DNA of 64,000 bases from assembly GCF_002847445.1 (NCBI RefSeq), contig NZ_CP025430.1, positions 3,921,113 through 3,985,112 of the forward strand. Direction: 5' to 3'. Positions 46,856 through 56,131 of this stretch are shown in pieces. This DNA comes from Paracoccus zhejiangensis. GTDB lineage: Bacteria > Pseudomonadota > Alphaproteobacteria > Rhodobacterales > Rhodobacteraceae. The notes below the pieces were generated by a model, which was given only the letters and a program-made list of their open reading frames with translations, was not told the origin of the DNA and ran no database searches. The number at the start of each line of letters is the position of its first letter. The first letter of the stretch is position 1. The translations under genes and the position numbers were made by a program.

Positions 46856-49800
46856 TCAGGTGGTGGGCTTGGGCGTGTGGTCGCTTTCGATCATCCGGTC
46901 CTCCATCTCGTCCTTGCGGCGCAGCAGCTTGCGCATCAGCACGAAGAACAGCGGCGCGAAGAGGATGCCGAGGATCGAGGCCAGCACCGTCCCGCCCAGC
47001 ACGGTCGAGCCGATGGCATTGCGGCCATTGGCGCCGGCGCCGGTGGACAGCACCAGCGGCAGCACGCCGAGCGAGAAGGCGATTGAGGTCATGATGATCG
47101 GGCGGAAGCGCTGGCGCGCCGCCTCGACCACCGCGCGGTAAAGCGGCACCCCGGACTGCACCTGTTCGCGCGCGAACTCGACGATCAGGATGGCGTTCTT
47201 GCCGGTCAGGCCGATCACCGTCAGCAGGCCGACCTGGAAGAACACACCGTTCTCGAACCCGCCCAGCCAGGCCCCCAGAAGCGCGCCAAGGACGCCGATG
47301 GGCATCACGAGGATCACCGCCAGCGGGATCGCCCAGCTTTCGTAAAGTGCGGCGAGGCAGAGGAACACGGCGGCCAGCGACAGCGCGTAGAGGAGCGTGG
47401 TCTGGTCCCCGGAATCCTGTTCCTCCAGCGACAGCCCGGTCCAGGCGACATCGAAGCCGCCCGGCAACTGGCTGGCGATGCGCTCGACCTCGGCCATAGC
47501 CTCGCCCGAGCTGACGCCGGGCATGCTGGCGCCCTGGATCTGCATCGAGGGCACGCCGTTATAGCGGTTCAGACCCTGCGGGCCGAAGGTCCATTCGCCC
47601 TCGGCAAAGCTCGAGAAGGGCACCAGGCTGCCGGTTGCATTCCTGACCCGCCACTTGTCCAGATCGGTCGGCACGGCGCGGCTGTTCGCCTCGCCCTGCA
47701 TGTAGACCTTCTTGATCCGGCCGCGATCGATGAAGTCGTTCACATAGGCCCCGGTCCACGCGACTTGCAGCAGGTTCGCCACGTCGGTCGCCGTCACGCC
47801 CATCGCCCCGGCCTTGCGCCAGTCGATGTTCAGCCGGTACTGCGACGCATCCTCCAGCCCCGAGGGGCGGGTCTGGGTGATGATCTGGCTTTGCGCCGCC
47901 ATGCCCAGCATCTGGTTGCGGGCGTCCAGCAATTGTTCATGCGACTGGCCGCCTCGCGCCTGCAGGTAGAAGTCGAAGCCCGAGGCGTTGCCCAGTTCGA
48001 TCACCGCCGGCGGCACGATCGGGAAGACCATGGCATCGCGGATCTGGCTCAGCGCGCCAAAGGCCCGCCCGGCGACCGCCTGAACCGACAGCGCCGGGTC
48101 CTCGCGCTCGGACCAGTCCTTCATCCGCACGAAGGCCATGCCGACGTTCTGGCCCTGGCCGGCGAAGCTGAAGCCCGAAACGGCGAACATCGAATCGACG
48201 GCGGCGGATTCCTCGTTCAGGAAATAGTTCTCGACCTGGTCCAGAACCGCGGTGGTCCGCTCGGTGGTGGCCCCGGTCGGGCCCTGCACCAGCACGAACA
48301 TGATCCCCTGATCCTCGTCCGGCAGGAAGCCCTGCGGCGTGCGCAGGAACAAGAGCGCCATCACCAGCCCGAGCCCGGCATAAACCAGAAGCATCCTGAG
48401 CGGGCGGCGGACCATCCAGTTCACCGCGCCGGTATAGCCATGGGTGGTCTTGTCGAAGCCCCGGTTGAACAAGCCGAAGAAGCCGCGCTTCTTGCCATGC
48501 GAGGGGCGCAGCATCGAGGCGCAGAGTGCCGGGGTCAGGGTCAGCGCGACCACCACCGACAGGCCCATGGCCGAGACAATGGTGATGGCGAATTGCTGGT
48601 AAATCACCCCGGTCGAGCCGCCGAAGAAGGCCATCGGCACGAACACCGCCGACAGGACCAGCGCAATGCCGATCAGCGCGCCGGTAATCTGGCCCATGGA
48701 TTTGCGGGTCGCCTCGCGGGGCGACAGGCCCTCGTCCTCCATGATCCGCTCGACGTTCTCCACCACCACGATGGCGTCATCGACCAGAAGGCCGATGGCC
48801 AGCACCATGGCCAGCATGGTCAGCGTGTTGATGGTGAAGCCCAGCAGCGCCATGATCCCGAAGGTGCCCAGAAGCACGATCGGCACCGCCAGCGTCGGGA
48901 TCAGCGTCGCGCGCCAGTTCTGCAGGAAGATGTACATGACCACGAAGACCAGCACGATGGCTTCGATCAGCGTCTTGACCACTTCCTCGATCGAGATCTC
49001 GACGAAGGGCGAGGTGTCGAAGGGAATGACGTATTCAACGCCTTCGGGGAAGAATTCGGCGAATTCCTCCATCCGTTCCTTGACCCGCTCGGCCGTGTCC
49101 AGCGCGTTCGCGCCGGGCGTCAGGCTGAGCGCCATGCCCGAAGCGGGACGGCCGTTATAGGTGGCGTCGGCGACATAGGATTCCGACCCGATCTCGACCC
49201 GGGCCACGTCCTGAAGCAGCACCAGCCCGCCGTTTTCCTCGGCGCGCAGCACGATCTGGCGGAATTCCTCGGGGGTCGACAGCAGCGATTGCGCGGTGAC
49301 AGTGGCGTTCAGTTGCTGGCCCTCGACCGTCGGCAGGCCGCCGAAGGCACCGGCCGAGATCTGGGTGTTCTGGGCCGAAACTGCCGCCACCACGTCCGAG
49401 GGCGCGATCTCGTAGGCCGCCATCTTGGACGGGTCGAGCCAGATCCGCATGGCATATTGCGCGCCGAAAACCTGCACGCTGCCGATGCCCTCGACCCGGC
49501 TCAGGTCGTCGACAAGGTTGGTGACCATGTAATCGGCAAGGTCGGTCTGGTCGTAATTGTCGTCGCCGATCATGCCGATGACCATCAGGAAGCCGGCGGT
49601 CGACTTCTCGACCGTGATGCCCTGACGCTGCACCGGCTCGGGCAAGAGCGAGGTGGCCTGTGACAGCTTGTTCTGCACCTGCACCTGCGCGATGTCGGCA
49701 TCGGTGCCGGTCTCGAAGGTCAGCGTGGTCGAAGAGGTGCCCGCCGAGGTCGAACTGGAGGACATGTAGCGCAGACCGTCGAGGCCGGTCATCTGCTGTT

Positions 49801-49996
49801 CGATGACCTGCGTCACCGTGTTGCTGACGGTCTCGGCCGAGGCGCCGGGGTAGTTGGCATTGATCGAGACCGAGGGCGGCGCGATCTGGGGATACTGGGC
49901 GACGGGCAGCGTCATGATCGACAGCACGCCGATGCCCATGATGATGATGGAAATCACCCAGGCGAAAACCGGACGGTCAATGAAAAAACGGGCCAT
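46856..49996 (-). CDS. RND multidrug efflux transporter (HAE-1, AcrB/MexB type)
   Basis: 1046 residues. Opens MARFFIDRPVFAWVISIIIM; porter-domain stretch YPGASAETVSNTVTQVIEQQ; TM4 proton-relay pair in GLLVDDAIVVVENVERIM; and the second-half repeat GLTGKNAILIVEFAREQ. Trimeric inner-membrane pump exporting hydrophobic and amphiphilic compounds. The adaptor gene lies 32 bp upstream in the same operon. No outer-membrane factor gene is adjacent, so a TolC-type protein encoded elsewhere must serve. Confidence 0.94.
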   Translation of the reverse strand: MARFFIDRPVFAWVISIIIMGIGVLSIMTLPVAQYPQIAPPSVSINANYPGASAETVSNTVTQVIEQQMTGLDGLRYMSSSSTSAGTSSTTLTFETGTDADIAQVQVQNKLSQATSLLPEPVQRQGITVEKSTAGFLMVIGMIGDDNYDQTDLADYMVTNLVDDLSRVEGIGSVQVFGAQYAMRIWLDPSKMAAYEIAPSDVVAAVSAQNTQISAGAFGGLPTVEGQQLNATVTAQSLLSTPEEFRQIVLRAEENGGLVLLQDVARVEIGSESYVADATYNGRPASGMALSLTPGANALDTAERVKERMEEFAEFFPEGVEYVIPFDTSPFVEISIEEVVKTLIEAIVLVFVVMYIFLQNWRATLIPTLAVPIVLLGTFGIMALLGFTINTLTMLAMVLAIGLLVDDAIVVVENVERIMEDEGLSPREATRKSMGQITGALIGIALVLSAVFVPMAFFGGSTGVIYQQFAITIVSAMGLSVVVALTLTPALCASMLRPSHGKKRGFFGLFNRGFDKTTHGYTGAVNWMVRRPLRMLLVYAGLGLVMALLFLRTPQGFLPDEDQGIMFVLVQGPTGATTERTTAVLDQVENYFLNEESAAVDSMFAVSGFSFAGQGQNVGMAFVRMKDWSEREDPALSVQAVAGRAFGALSQIRDAMVFPIVPPAVIELGNASGFDFYLQARGGQSHEQLLDARNQMLGMAAQSQIITQTRPSGLEDASQYRLNIDWRKAGAMGVTATDVANLLQVAWTGAYVNDFIDRGRIKKVYMQGEANSRAVPTDLDKWRVRNATGSLVPFSSFAEGEWTFGPQGLNRYNGVPSMQIQGASMPGVSSGEAMAEVERIASQLPGGFDVAWTGLSLEEQDSGDQTTLLYALSLAAVFLCLAALYESWAIPLAVILVMPIGVLGALLGAWLGGFENGVFFQVGLLTVIGLTGKNAILIVEFAREQVQSGVPLYRAVVEAARQRFRPIIMTSIAFSLGVLPLVLSTGAGANGRNAIGSTVLGGTVLASILGILFAPLFFVLMRKLLRRKDEMEDRMIESDHTPKPTT

Positions 49997-50028
49997 GGCT
50001 TAGCTTTCGATGTTCCGGGCAGGCCAGC

Positions 50029-51360
50029 TTAGTTGCTGGCCGTGCCGTCAGACGTTTCGGCCGTGGCGGCCTCGGTATCTTCGGGCATGGTCGCGGCAGC
50101 ATCCTCGACCGGTGCGGCCTCGGCGGGCGCAGCCTCGGCAGGTTCAGCCGCAGCATCAGCCGCGGGCGCGGCCTCGCCTTCGGCCGGGGTTGCCTCGGCA
50201 GCCGCAGCAGGTGCCGCTTGGCCCTCGGCTGCGGGCGCGGTCTGTTCCTCGGGCGTCACCGGCGCGCCGGCGGCGATGCGCTGGAAGCCGGCGACGATCA
50301 GCCGGTCACCATCCTTCAGGCCGTCGCGCACCACCCAGGTGTTGCCGCGGTCCTGGACGATATCCAGCATCCGCTCTTCCACCACGTTCTCGGCATTGAC
50401 GACCATGGCGACAGGGCGGCCACGACGGTCGCGGCTGACGCCTTCCTGAGGGGCAAGGATCACGTCCTTCATCTCGGTCGTTGGGATCTCGGCCAGCACA
50501 TACATGCCGGGCAGCAGCAGGCCCTCGGGATTGGCAAATTCCATCCGCAGGGTAACGACGCCGGTGGTTTCGTCCACATGCGGCTCGGCCGCGGTGATCG
50601 AACCGGTATGTTCATAGTCGGTGCCATCGGCCAGCTGCAACGTCACCGTGCGGTCCACGCCATCGGGCAGCGCGGCTTCGGCGCCCTGGCGTTGCCAGCG
50701 GATGATTTCGGCCGCTGACTGGGTCACGTCCACGCGCACCGGATCGATGCTGCGGATGACCGCCAGCGGCGCGGCCTGGCTGGCGGTGACCAGCGCCCCT
50801 TCCGAGGTCTGGGCAAGACCGATCACGCCGTCCAGCGGCGCGGTGATCGTGGTCCGGTCCAGCTCGATCTGGGCACCCAAGAGCTGGGCTTCGGCCGAGG
50901 CGACGGCGGCATTCGCCGCATCGCGCGCAGCGACGGCGGCATCCTGCGTCTGCTGGCTGGCAACGCTGCGGTCGCGCAGCGTGGCCACCCGATCGGCATC
51001 GCGGTTGGCGGCATCGGCCTGCGCCCGCGCCGAGGCCAGCGCGGCCTCGGCCTGCGCAACCGCGGCCTCATAGGTACGCGGGTCGATCCGGTACAGCGGA
51101 TCGCCGGTCGCGACATGGCTGCCCTCTTCGAACAGCCGTTCGGTGATGATGCCATTGACCTGCGGACGCAGCTCGGCCTCGGCCGAGGCGACCACCCGTC
51201 CGGGCAGGGTCGCGGTCAGGGTCACATCCTCGGCATGAAGCGTGACGACGGTGACGGCAGGCGGCGGCATCTCTCCGCCGGCCTCCTGCGCCAGGATCGG
51301 CGTCCCGAGGAAAAGGGAAGCAAGAAGAGGCGCAACTGCGACAGAAGTGATGTGTTTCAT
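50029..51360 (-). CDS. RND efflux periplasmic adaptor (MFP) with long Ala/Glu/Pro tail
   Basis: 443 residues from ATG 51360. Signal peptide ends at TPILA before QEAGG, without a lipobox. Barrel-sandwich and hairpin: LPGRVVASAEAELRPQVNGI, GDPLYRIDPRTYEAAVAQAE, a coiled-coil hairpin, then ITAPLDGVIGLAQTSEGALV. After the adaptor core come about 75 residues made almost only of Ala, Glu, Pro, Thr and Asp (PAEGEAAPAADAAAEPAEAA), much longer than in AcrA. The tail may be a disordered periplasmic extension. Confidence 0.92.
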   Translation of the reverse strand: MKHITSVAVAPLLASLFLGTPILAQEAGGEMPPPAVTVVTLHAEDVTLTATLPGRVVASAEAELRPQVNGIITERLFEEGSHVATGDPLYRIDPRTYEAAVAQAEAALASARAQADAANRDADRVATLRDRSVASQQTQDAAVAARDAANAAVASAEAQLLGAQIELDRTTITAPLDGVIGLAQTSEGALVTASQAAPLAVIRSIDPVRVDVTQSAAEIIRWQRQGAEAALPDGVDRTVTLQLADGTDYEHTGSITAAEPHVDETTGVVTLRMEFANPEGLLLPGMYVLAEIPTTEMKDVILAPQEGVSRDRRGRPVAMVVNAENVVEERMLDIVQDRGNTWVVRDGLKDGDRLIVAGFQRIAAGAPVTPEEQTAPAAEGQAAPAAAAEATPAEGEAAPAADAAAEPAEAAPAEAAPVEDAAATMPEDTEAATAETSDGTASN

Positions 51361-51937
51361 GATCTCGCCCGGCGGCAACTGGAAAAGGTGCGATCCGGCA
51401 ATGCAATCGGTTGCCGGAGCAAGGGGTCCGACCTATCTATGCGCTCATTGCACAGACCGCAATCGCTGAAACGGCGCAGGGCGCGCCCATTCCGATCAAT
51501 TGGCACGGGATTTCAGCGGAGGACCGGGCGCAGGGCTGGCCTCGGGCGGGTGACGCAGGCATGAAATCCTGTCGGTTCAGACGGTGAGAAAAAGCCGCCG
51601 CTTCGGCCTGAAATAAGGCCATTCGCGGCGGCGTAAGGAGGGAATCTGACAAATCTGTGAGGTAAAAAGTCACTCGTTACTAAACGAATTCATCTTGTCG
51701 CCCCGAAGGCCGCTTTTGCATCGCGGCTAGTAAACGGTCACTATCTACTCCACATCTTGGAATATACTTGCGCGCTGTGGCGCAGTATATGCGCGCCTTT
51801 ACCTAGGCAGTTTTGCCTATCCACTGTCAAGTTAGCGCTGACGTCACCCAAAGCCCACCGCCCGACCTTGCACCCGGCGGCGCTGTCGGGAAAGGTTCGT
51901 CCGAACGGCGCCCCAGCCGCGAAAATCGAGGATCGCC
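51361..51937. promoter_or_regulatory. Divergent promoter region between the RND operon and selD
   Basis: 577 bp without a convincing gene. AGTCACTCGTTACTA (51668-51682) and TAGTAAACGGTCACT (51728-51742) form an inverted pair agreeing at 11 of 15 positions and could bind a regulator of either gene. TAGGCA-GTTT-TGCCTA (51804-51819) is a perfect small hairpin in an AT-richer stretch before selD. No regulator gene is next to the pump. Confidence 0.4.
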
Positions 51938-53017
51938 ATGTCCAGCACCACCATCGACGCCCGCCCCGCCGCGACGACCGAGCCGCCGCTGACCTCGCTC
52001 TCCCATGGCGGCGGCTGCGGCTGCAAGATTGCGCCCGCGGTGCTGTCGCGCATCCTTGCGGCGACGCCTTCCTTTCCCGCCCCCGCCGATCTTCTGGTCG
52101 GGAACGAGACTGCTGATGATGCCGCCGTCTACCGGCTGAACGACCAGCAGGCGCTGGTGGCGACGACGGACTTCTTCATGCCCATCGTCGATGACCCGCA
52201 GGATTTCGGCCGCATCGCCGCGACCAATGCGATCTCGGATGTCTATGCGATGGGTGGCCGCCCGATCATGGCACTGGCGCTGGTGGGCATGCCGGTTGAC
52301 CGGCTGTCGCCCGAGACCATCGGCAAGATCCTGTCGGGCGGGGCGGAAGCCTGTGCCAACGCGGGCATTCCGGTGGCGGGCGGGCATACGATCGACTCGG
52401 TCGAGGCGATCTATGGCCTCGTGGCGCTGGGGCTGGTGCATCCGGACCGGATCCGGACCAATGCCGGCGCGCGGCCCGGTGACGTGCTGGTGCTGGGCAA
52501 GCCCATCGGCGTCGGCATCCTGTCGGCGGCGCTGAAGAAGGGCGTGCTGGACGATGCCGGCTATGGCCGGATGATCGACACCACCACAAGGCTGAACACG
52601 CCCGGCCCGGATCTGGCCGAGATCGCGGGTGTCCATGCCATGACCGATGTGACCGGCTTCGGACTAGCGGGACACGCGCTGGAAATGGCGCGCGGATCGG
52701 GGGCCGGGGTGCAGATCGACTGGCAGGCGGTGCCGCTGATCGAGGGCGCGCGCGATCTGGCCGAGGGCGGGTTCATCACCGGTGCCTCGGGGCGGAACTG
52801 GGCCAGCTATGGCGAGGGAGTGACGCTGGCGAGCGACCTGACCGCCACCGACCGCGCGCTTCTGACCGATCCGCAGACCAGCGGCGGGCTGATGGTTGCC
52901 TGCGATCCGGCGGCGCTGGACCAGGTTCTGGCGGTCTTTGCCGCGCATGGATTTGACCGGGCCGGGGTGATCGGGCAGGTCGTGGCCGCCGCGCAGCCCT
53001 CGGTTCAGGTGGCGTGA
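51938..53017 (+). CDS. selD: Selenide, water dikinase (selenophosphate synthetase)
   Basis: 359 residues from ATG 51938. SHGGGCGCKIAP holds the catalytic Cys/Lys (Cys, not selenocysteine), followed by ETADDAAVYRL, ATNAISDVYAMGGRP, AGGHTIDSVEAIYGLVALG and the C-terminal TDPQTSGGLMVA. It makes selenophosphate from selenide and ATP for selenoproteins and selenouridine-tRNA. No selA, selB or mnmH is within the window. The FAD oxidoreductase gene follows by 6 bp, suggesting cotranscription. Confidence 0.95.
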   Translation: MSSTTIDARPAATTEPPLTSLSHGGGCGCKIAPAVLSRILAATPSFPAPADLLVGNETADDAAVYRLNDQQALVATTDFFMPIVDDPQDFGRIAATNAISDVYAMGGRPIMALALVGMPVDRLSPETIGKILSGGAEACANAGIPVAGGHTIDSVEAIYGLVALGLVHPDRIRTNAGARPGDVLVLGKPIGVGILSAALKKGVLDDAGYGRMIDTTTRLNTPGPDLAEIAGVHAMTDVTGFGLAGHALEMARGSGAGVQIDWQAVPLIEGARDLAEGGFITGASGRNWASYGEGVTLASDLTATDRALLTDPQTSGGLMVACDPAALDQVLAVFAAHGFDRAGVIGQVVAAAQPSVQVA

Positions 53018-53023
53018 TCGGGG

Positions 53024-54229
53024 ATGCGCGACAGCTATGACGTGGTGATCGTGGGCGGGGCGGTGATCGGCTCGGCCGTCGCCTATTACCTGATGGCCGA
53101 TCCGGATTTCGATGGCACGGTGCTGATCGTCGAGCGTGACCCGCAATTCCGCCAGGCCTCGACCTCGCTTTCGGCGGCCTCGATCCGCACGCAGTTTTCG
53201 AACGCCATCAACGTGAAGATCAGCCAGTATGGTGGCCAGGTGATCCGCGATTTCGCGGATATGATGGCCGTGGGCGACAGCCGGCCCGACCTGAATTTCC
53301 ACGGCGGCGGCTATCTGTTTCTGGCCACGCAGGAGGCGCAGGCCGAGACCCTGCGGCTGAACCACGCTGTCCAGCGCGATTGTGGCGCCGATGTCCTCCT
53401 GTGGAGCCGCGATGAGCTGGCCGAGGCCTTCCCGCATCTGCGGGTCGATGACGTATTGCTGGCCTCCTATGGCCGCTCGGGCGAGGGCTGGTTCGACAAT
53501 TCCGGGCTGATGAACGGCTTTCGGGCCAAGGCCCGCGATCTGGGCGCCGATTATGTCGTGGACGAGGTGGTGGCGATCGACCGGCAGGGCGGGCGTGTCA
53601 GCGGCGTCACGCTGGCCTCGGGCGCGAAGGTGCAGACTGGCACCATCGTCAATGCCTCGGGTCCGCGTGCGTCACGCACGGCGGCGATGGCGGGGCTGGC
53701 GATCCCGGTCGAGCCGCGCAAGCGCAGCGTCTTCGTCTTTGACTGCGCTGCCTCGCCCGAGGGCACGGCGCGGCTGAACCAGGGCCGGCTGCCGCTGCTC
53801 ATCGATGCGAGCGGTGTCTATGTCCGGCCCGAGGGGCGGTTTTTCCTGACCGGCTGTCCGCCGGTGGAGGATCCGGCGGTGGATTGCGACGATTTCGCCC
53901 CGCGCCACGAGGAGTTCGAGGAGATCATCTGGCCGGTGCTGGCCGAGCGGTCAGCGGCTTTCGAGGCGATCAAGCTGGTGAACATGTGGGCCGGGCATTA
54001 CGCCTTCAACACGCTGGACCATAACCTGATCGTCGGGCGGCATCCCGAGGTGGAGAATTTCATCTTCGCCAACGGCTTTTCCGGTCACGGCTTGCAGCAA
54101 GCCCCGGCCACCGGGCGCGGCGTGTCGGAACTGATCGTGCATGGCGGGTTCCGGACGCTGGACCTGACGCCACTGGGGGTCGAGCGGGTGCTGGAGGGGC
54201 GACCCTTCCTTGAGCGTGCGGTGATCTGA
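53024..54229 (+). CDS. FAD-dependent oxidoreductase (DAO family)
   Basis: 401 residues. N-terminal dinucleotide site YDVVIVGGAVIGSAVAYYLM and the C-terminal FAD motif FANGFSGHGLQQAPATGRGV identify the D-amino-acid/sarcosine-oxidase-like DAO family; STSLSAASIRTQFSN follows the first strand. It resembles FOXRED1-like and glycine/sarcosine oxidase proteins, but the substrate cannot be read. It starts 6 bp after selD; any selenium link is unknown. Confidence 0.85.
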   Translation: MRDSYDVVIVGGAVIGSAVAYYLMADPDFDGTVLIVERDPQFRQASTSLSAASIRTQFSNAINVKISQYGGQVIRDFADMMAVGDSRPDLNFHGGGYLFLATQEAQAETLRLNHAVQRDCGADVLLWSRDELAEAFPHLRVDDVLLASYGRSGEGWFDNSGLMNGFRAKARDLGADYVVDEVVAIDRQGGRVSGVTLASGAKVQTGTIVNASGPRASRTAAMAGLAIPVEPRKRSVFVFDCAASPEGTARLNQGRLPLLIDASGVYVRPEGRFFLTGCPPVEDPAVDCDDFAPRHEEFEEIIWPVLAERSAAFEAIKLVNMWAGHYAFNTLDHNLIVGRHPEVENFIFANGFSGHGLQQAPATGRGVSELIVHGGFRTLDLTPLGVERVLEGRPFLERAVI

Positions 54230-54372
54230 GGTTGAGGGCTGAGGGCCGCGCCTGACCCTCGGGTGGGCGCTGCTGAAGGCCTCGTCTGAAGAGCTTTATG
54301 GCGCAAGCCACATCCGACCGTTGAGCTGATCGCGGCGTCGCTATGCGCCCTCCCGGCGGGAGGGTCGGGCGC

Positions 54373-54395
54373 GGCCCGTGCTGGTCGCACGGGCC
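54373..54395 (-). terminator. Hairpin at the 3' end of the pirin gene
   Basis: GGCCCGTGC (54373-54381) pairs perfectly with GCACGGGCC (54387-54395) around TGGTC, 10 bp beyond the pirin stop on the minus strand. There is no T-run. The rest of the 176-bp gap to the FAD oxidoreductase gene (convergent) has no gene. Confidence 0.5.
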
Positions 54396-54405
54396 AAGTC
54401 TCCCC

Positions 54406-55344
54406 TTACCGATCCGGCGCCTTGATATGCTCGTGCCGATCGCCCTCGGGCAGGTCGAACAGGCCCTGGCCCCAGTTCGCCGCCTGCCATTCGCGCTTGG
54501 CGTGCTCGATCTTTTCCTCGGATGAGGCGACGAAGTTCCACCAGACATGGCGCGGCCCGTTCAGCGTCGCCCCGCCAAGCGCCATCAGCCGCGCGCCCCG
54601 TGGACCCGCCGAGACGGTGATCTGGTCGCCGGGGCGGAACACCATCATCTGCCCGGCCGAGAACTCCTGCCCCGAGATGCTGACCGAGCCCTCGGTGATG
54701 TAGAGACCGCGATCCTCGTGATCGTCGGGCAGCGGGAAGCGCGCGCCGGGGATCAGCACCACGTCGAGATAGAAGGTCTCGGAATACAGCGTCGCCGGCG
54801 CCACCTCGCCATAGGCATTGCCGAGGATCAGCTTGGCGGTAACGCCCTCGGCCTCGATCTCGGGCAGGGTTTCCTTGCCATGATGCTCGAAGATCGGGTC
54901 CATGTCCTCGTCGTCCTCGGGCAGCGCGATCCAGGTCTGGATGCCGTAAAGGCTGTGCGGCCCTTGGCGGCCGGTGGCCGAGGTGCGTTCGGAATGGGTC
55001 ACGCCCTTGCCGGCCACCATCCAGTTCACCGCGCCGGGCAGGATCACCTGGTCGGTGCCGATGCTGTCGCGGTGGTGGAAATCGCCGCTGTAGAGATAGG
55101 TTACGGTGCCCAGCCCGATATGGGGATGGGGGCGCACGTCGATGCCTTGACCGGTCAGGAATTCGGCCGGGCCGGCCTGATCGAAGAAGATGAACGGGCC
55201 GACCATCTGCCGCTTGGGCGCAGGCAGGGCGCGCTTGACCTCGAACCCGCCCAGGTCGCGGGCGCGGGGGATGATCAGGGTTTCGATGGCGTCGATGCCG
55301 ATCTCGTCGGGGCATCCGGGCTCGAGTGCGGGGTTCCAGCTCAT
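54406..55344 (-). CDS. Pirin-family cupin protein
   Basis: 312 residues from ATG 55344 with AAAGGAGAGG upstream. N-terminal cupin has the metal His residues in DVRPHPHIGLGTVTYLYSG and in MVAGKGVTHSERTS, with DSIGTDQVILPGAVNW; the C-terminal cupin-like domain carries GPRGARLMALGGATLNGPRH. Bacterial pirins often have quercetin 2,3-dioxygenase activity or regulate metabolism. It is divergent from the gst gene, sharing a promoter region with a LysR-type box, which places it in the quinone/aromatic stress cluster. Confidence 0.9.
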   Translation of the reverse strand: MSWNPALEPGCPDEIGIDAIETLIIPRARDLGGFEVKRALPAPKRQMVGPFIFFDQAGPAEFLTGQGIDVRPHPHIGLGTVTYLYSGDFHHRDSIGTDQVILPGAVNWMVAGKGVTHSERTSATGRQGPHSLYGIQTWIALPEDDEDMDPIFEHHGKETLPEIEAEGVTAKLILGNAYGEVAPATLYSETFYLDVVLIPGARFPLPDDHEDRGLYITEGSVSISGQEFSAGQMMVFRPGDQITVSAGPRGARLMALGGATLNGPRHVWWNFVASSEEKIEHAKREWQAANWGQGLFDLPEGDRHEHIKAPDR

Positions 55345-55410
55345 GGCCTCTCCTTTCGGTCGTTCTCCCGACGGTAAGTCGCCAAGGCCGGACACGCAAC
55401 GCCCCGAGGG

Positions 55411-55427
55411 TTCGCGATTGCCGAACA
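55411..55427. promoter_or_regulatory. LysR-type box in the pirin/gst divergent promoter
   Basis: GTTCGCGATTGCCGAAC: arms GTTCG and CGAAC with a 7-bp centre, containing a T-N11-A core. A closely related box (13 of 17 identical, both arms identical) lies in the dioxygenase/lysR divergent promoter at 59693-59709. Both occupy a divergent promoter of the same cluster. Confidence 0.65.
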
Positions 55428-55501
55428 CGGGATTTGTCCGACCGCTCTGGACAAGCCGCGCGCCTATCCCCACGATCAAGGGCCGACCCAAGGAGGATCT
55501 G

Positions 55502-56131
55502 ATGCCGACTCTCTACTACGCCGTCGGGGCCTGTTCGCTGGCCCCCCATATCGTGCTGGAATGGATCGGGGCGCCCTTCGAGGCCGTCCGAGTGCAATAT
55601 GGCTCGCCCGAACTCCTGGCGGTGAACCCTGCCGGCGCGGTGCCGACGCTGCGCGAGGATGACGGCTGGCTGCTGACGCAGGCGGGGGCGATCCTGGAAT
55701 ACCTCGCCGCCAAGCACCCCGAGACGGGGTTGTCGGGCGGCGAAAGCCTGCGCGAGCGGGCCGAGGCGCATCGCTGGTCGGCCTTCCTGACCAGCGACAT
55801 GCACGCCGCCTTCTGGCCGGTCTTCATGCCCTATCGCTATACCACCGATGCCAGCGACGAGGCCAAGAAGGCCGTCACCGATGCCGGGCTGAAGCTGGTC
55901 GAGAAGCAGATGGGCGTGCTGAACGAACATCTCGAGGGCCGCGACTGGATGCTGGGCGAAGGGCGCGGCAAGCGCTCGGTCATCGATGCCTATGCCTGCC
56001 CGATGATCCGCTGGGGCATCAAGCTGCTGCCCGGCGGGCTGGCCGAGTTCCCGAATGTGCTGGCCCTGCATGACCGGCTGGCCGCCGATCCGGCCGTTCA
56101 GCGGGTGATGGAACGCGAGCGGGCGAAATGA
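55502..56131 (+). CDS. Glutathione S-transferase
   Basis: 209 residues from ATG 55502 with AAGGAGG upstream. N-terminal thioredoxin fold: TLYYAVGACSLAPHIVLEWI, with the beta/theta-like SLAPH motif of bacterial beta-class GSTs; VNPAGAVPTLREDDGWLLTQ holds the cis-Pro glutathione site. C-terminal helical domain has SVIDAYACPMIRW. It conjugates or reduces electrophiles such as quinones. Coupled to the following fusion gene by ATGA overlap. Confidence 0.92.
   Translation: MPTLYYAVGACSLAPHIVLEWIGAPFEAVRVQYGSPELLAVNPAGAVPTLREDDGWLLTQAGAILEYLAAKHPETGLSGGESLRERAEAHRWSAFLTSDMHAAFWPVFMPYRYTTDASDEAKKAVTDAGLKLVEKQMGVLNEHLEGRDWMLGEGRGKRSVIDAYACPMIRWGIKLLPGGLAEFPNVLALHDRLAADPAVQRVMERERAK

Noticed and set aside
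47765..49663. 632-codon plus-strand frame opposite the RND pump
   Set aside because: Antisense to a full-length RND transporter gene; composition is HDR/Q-rich low information.
51437..51673. 78-codon minus-strand ORF in the RND/selD gap
   Set aside because: No ribosome site or known features; overlaps the promoter region and looks like chance.
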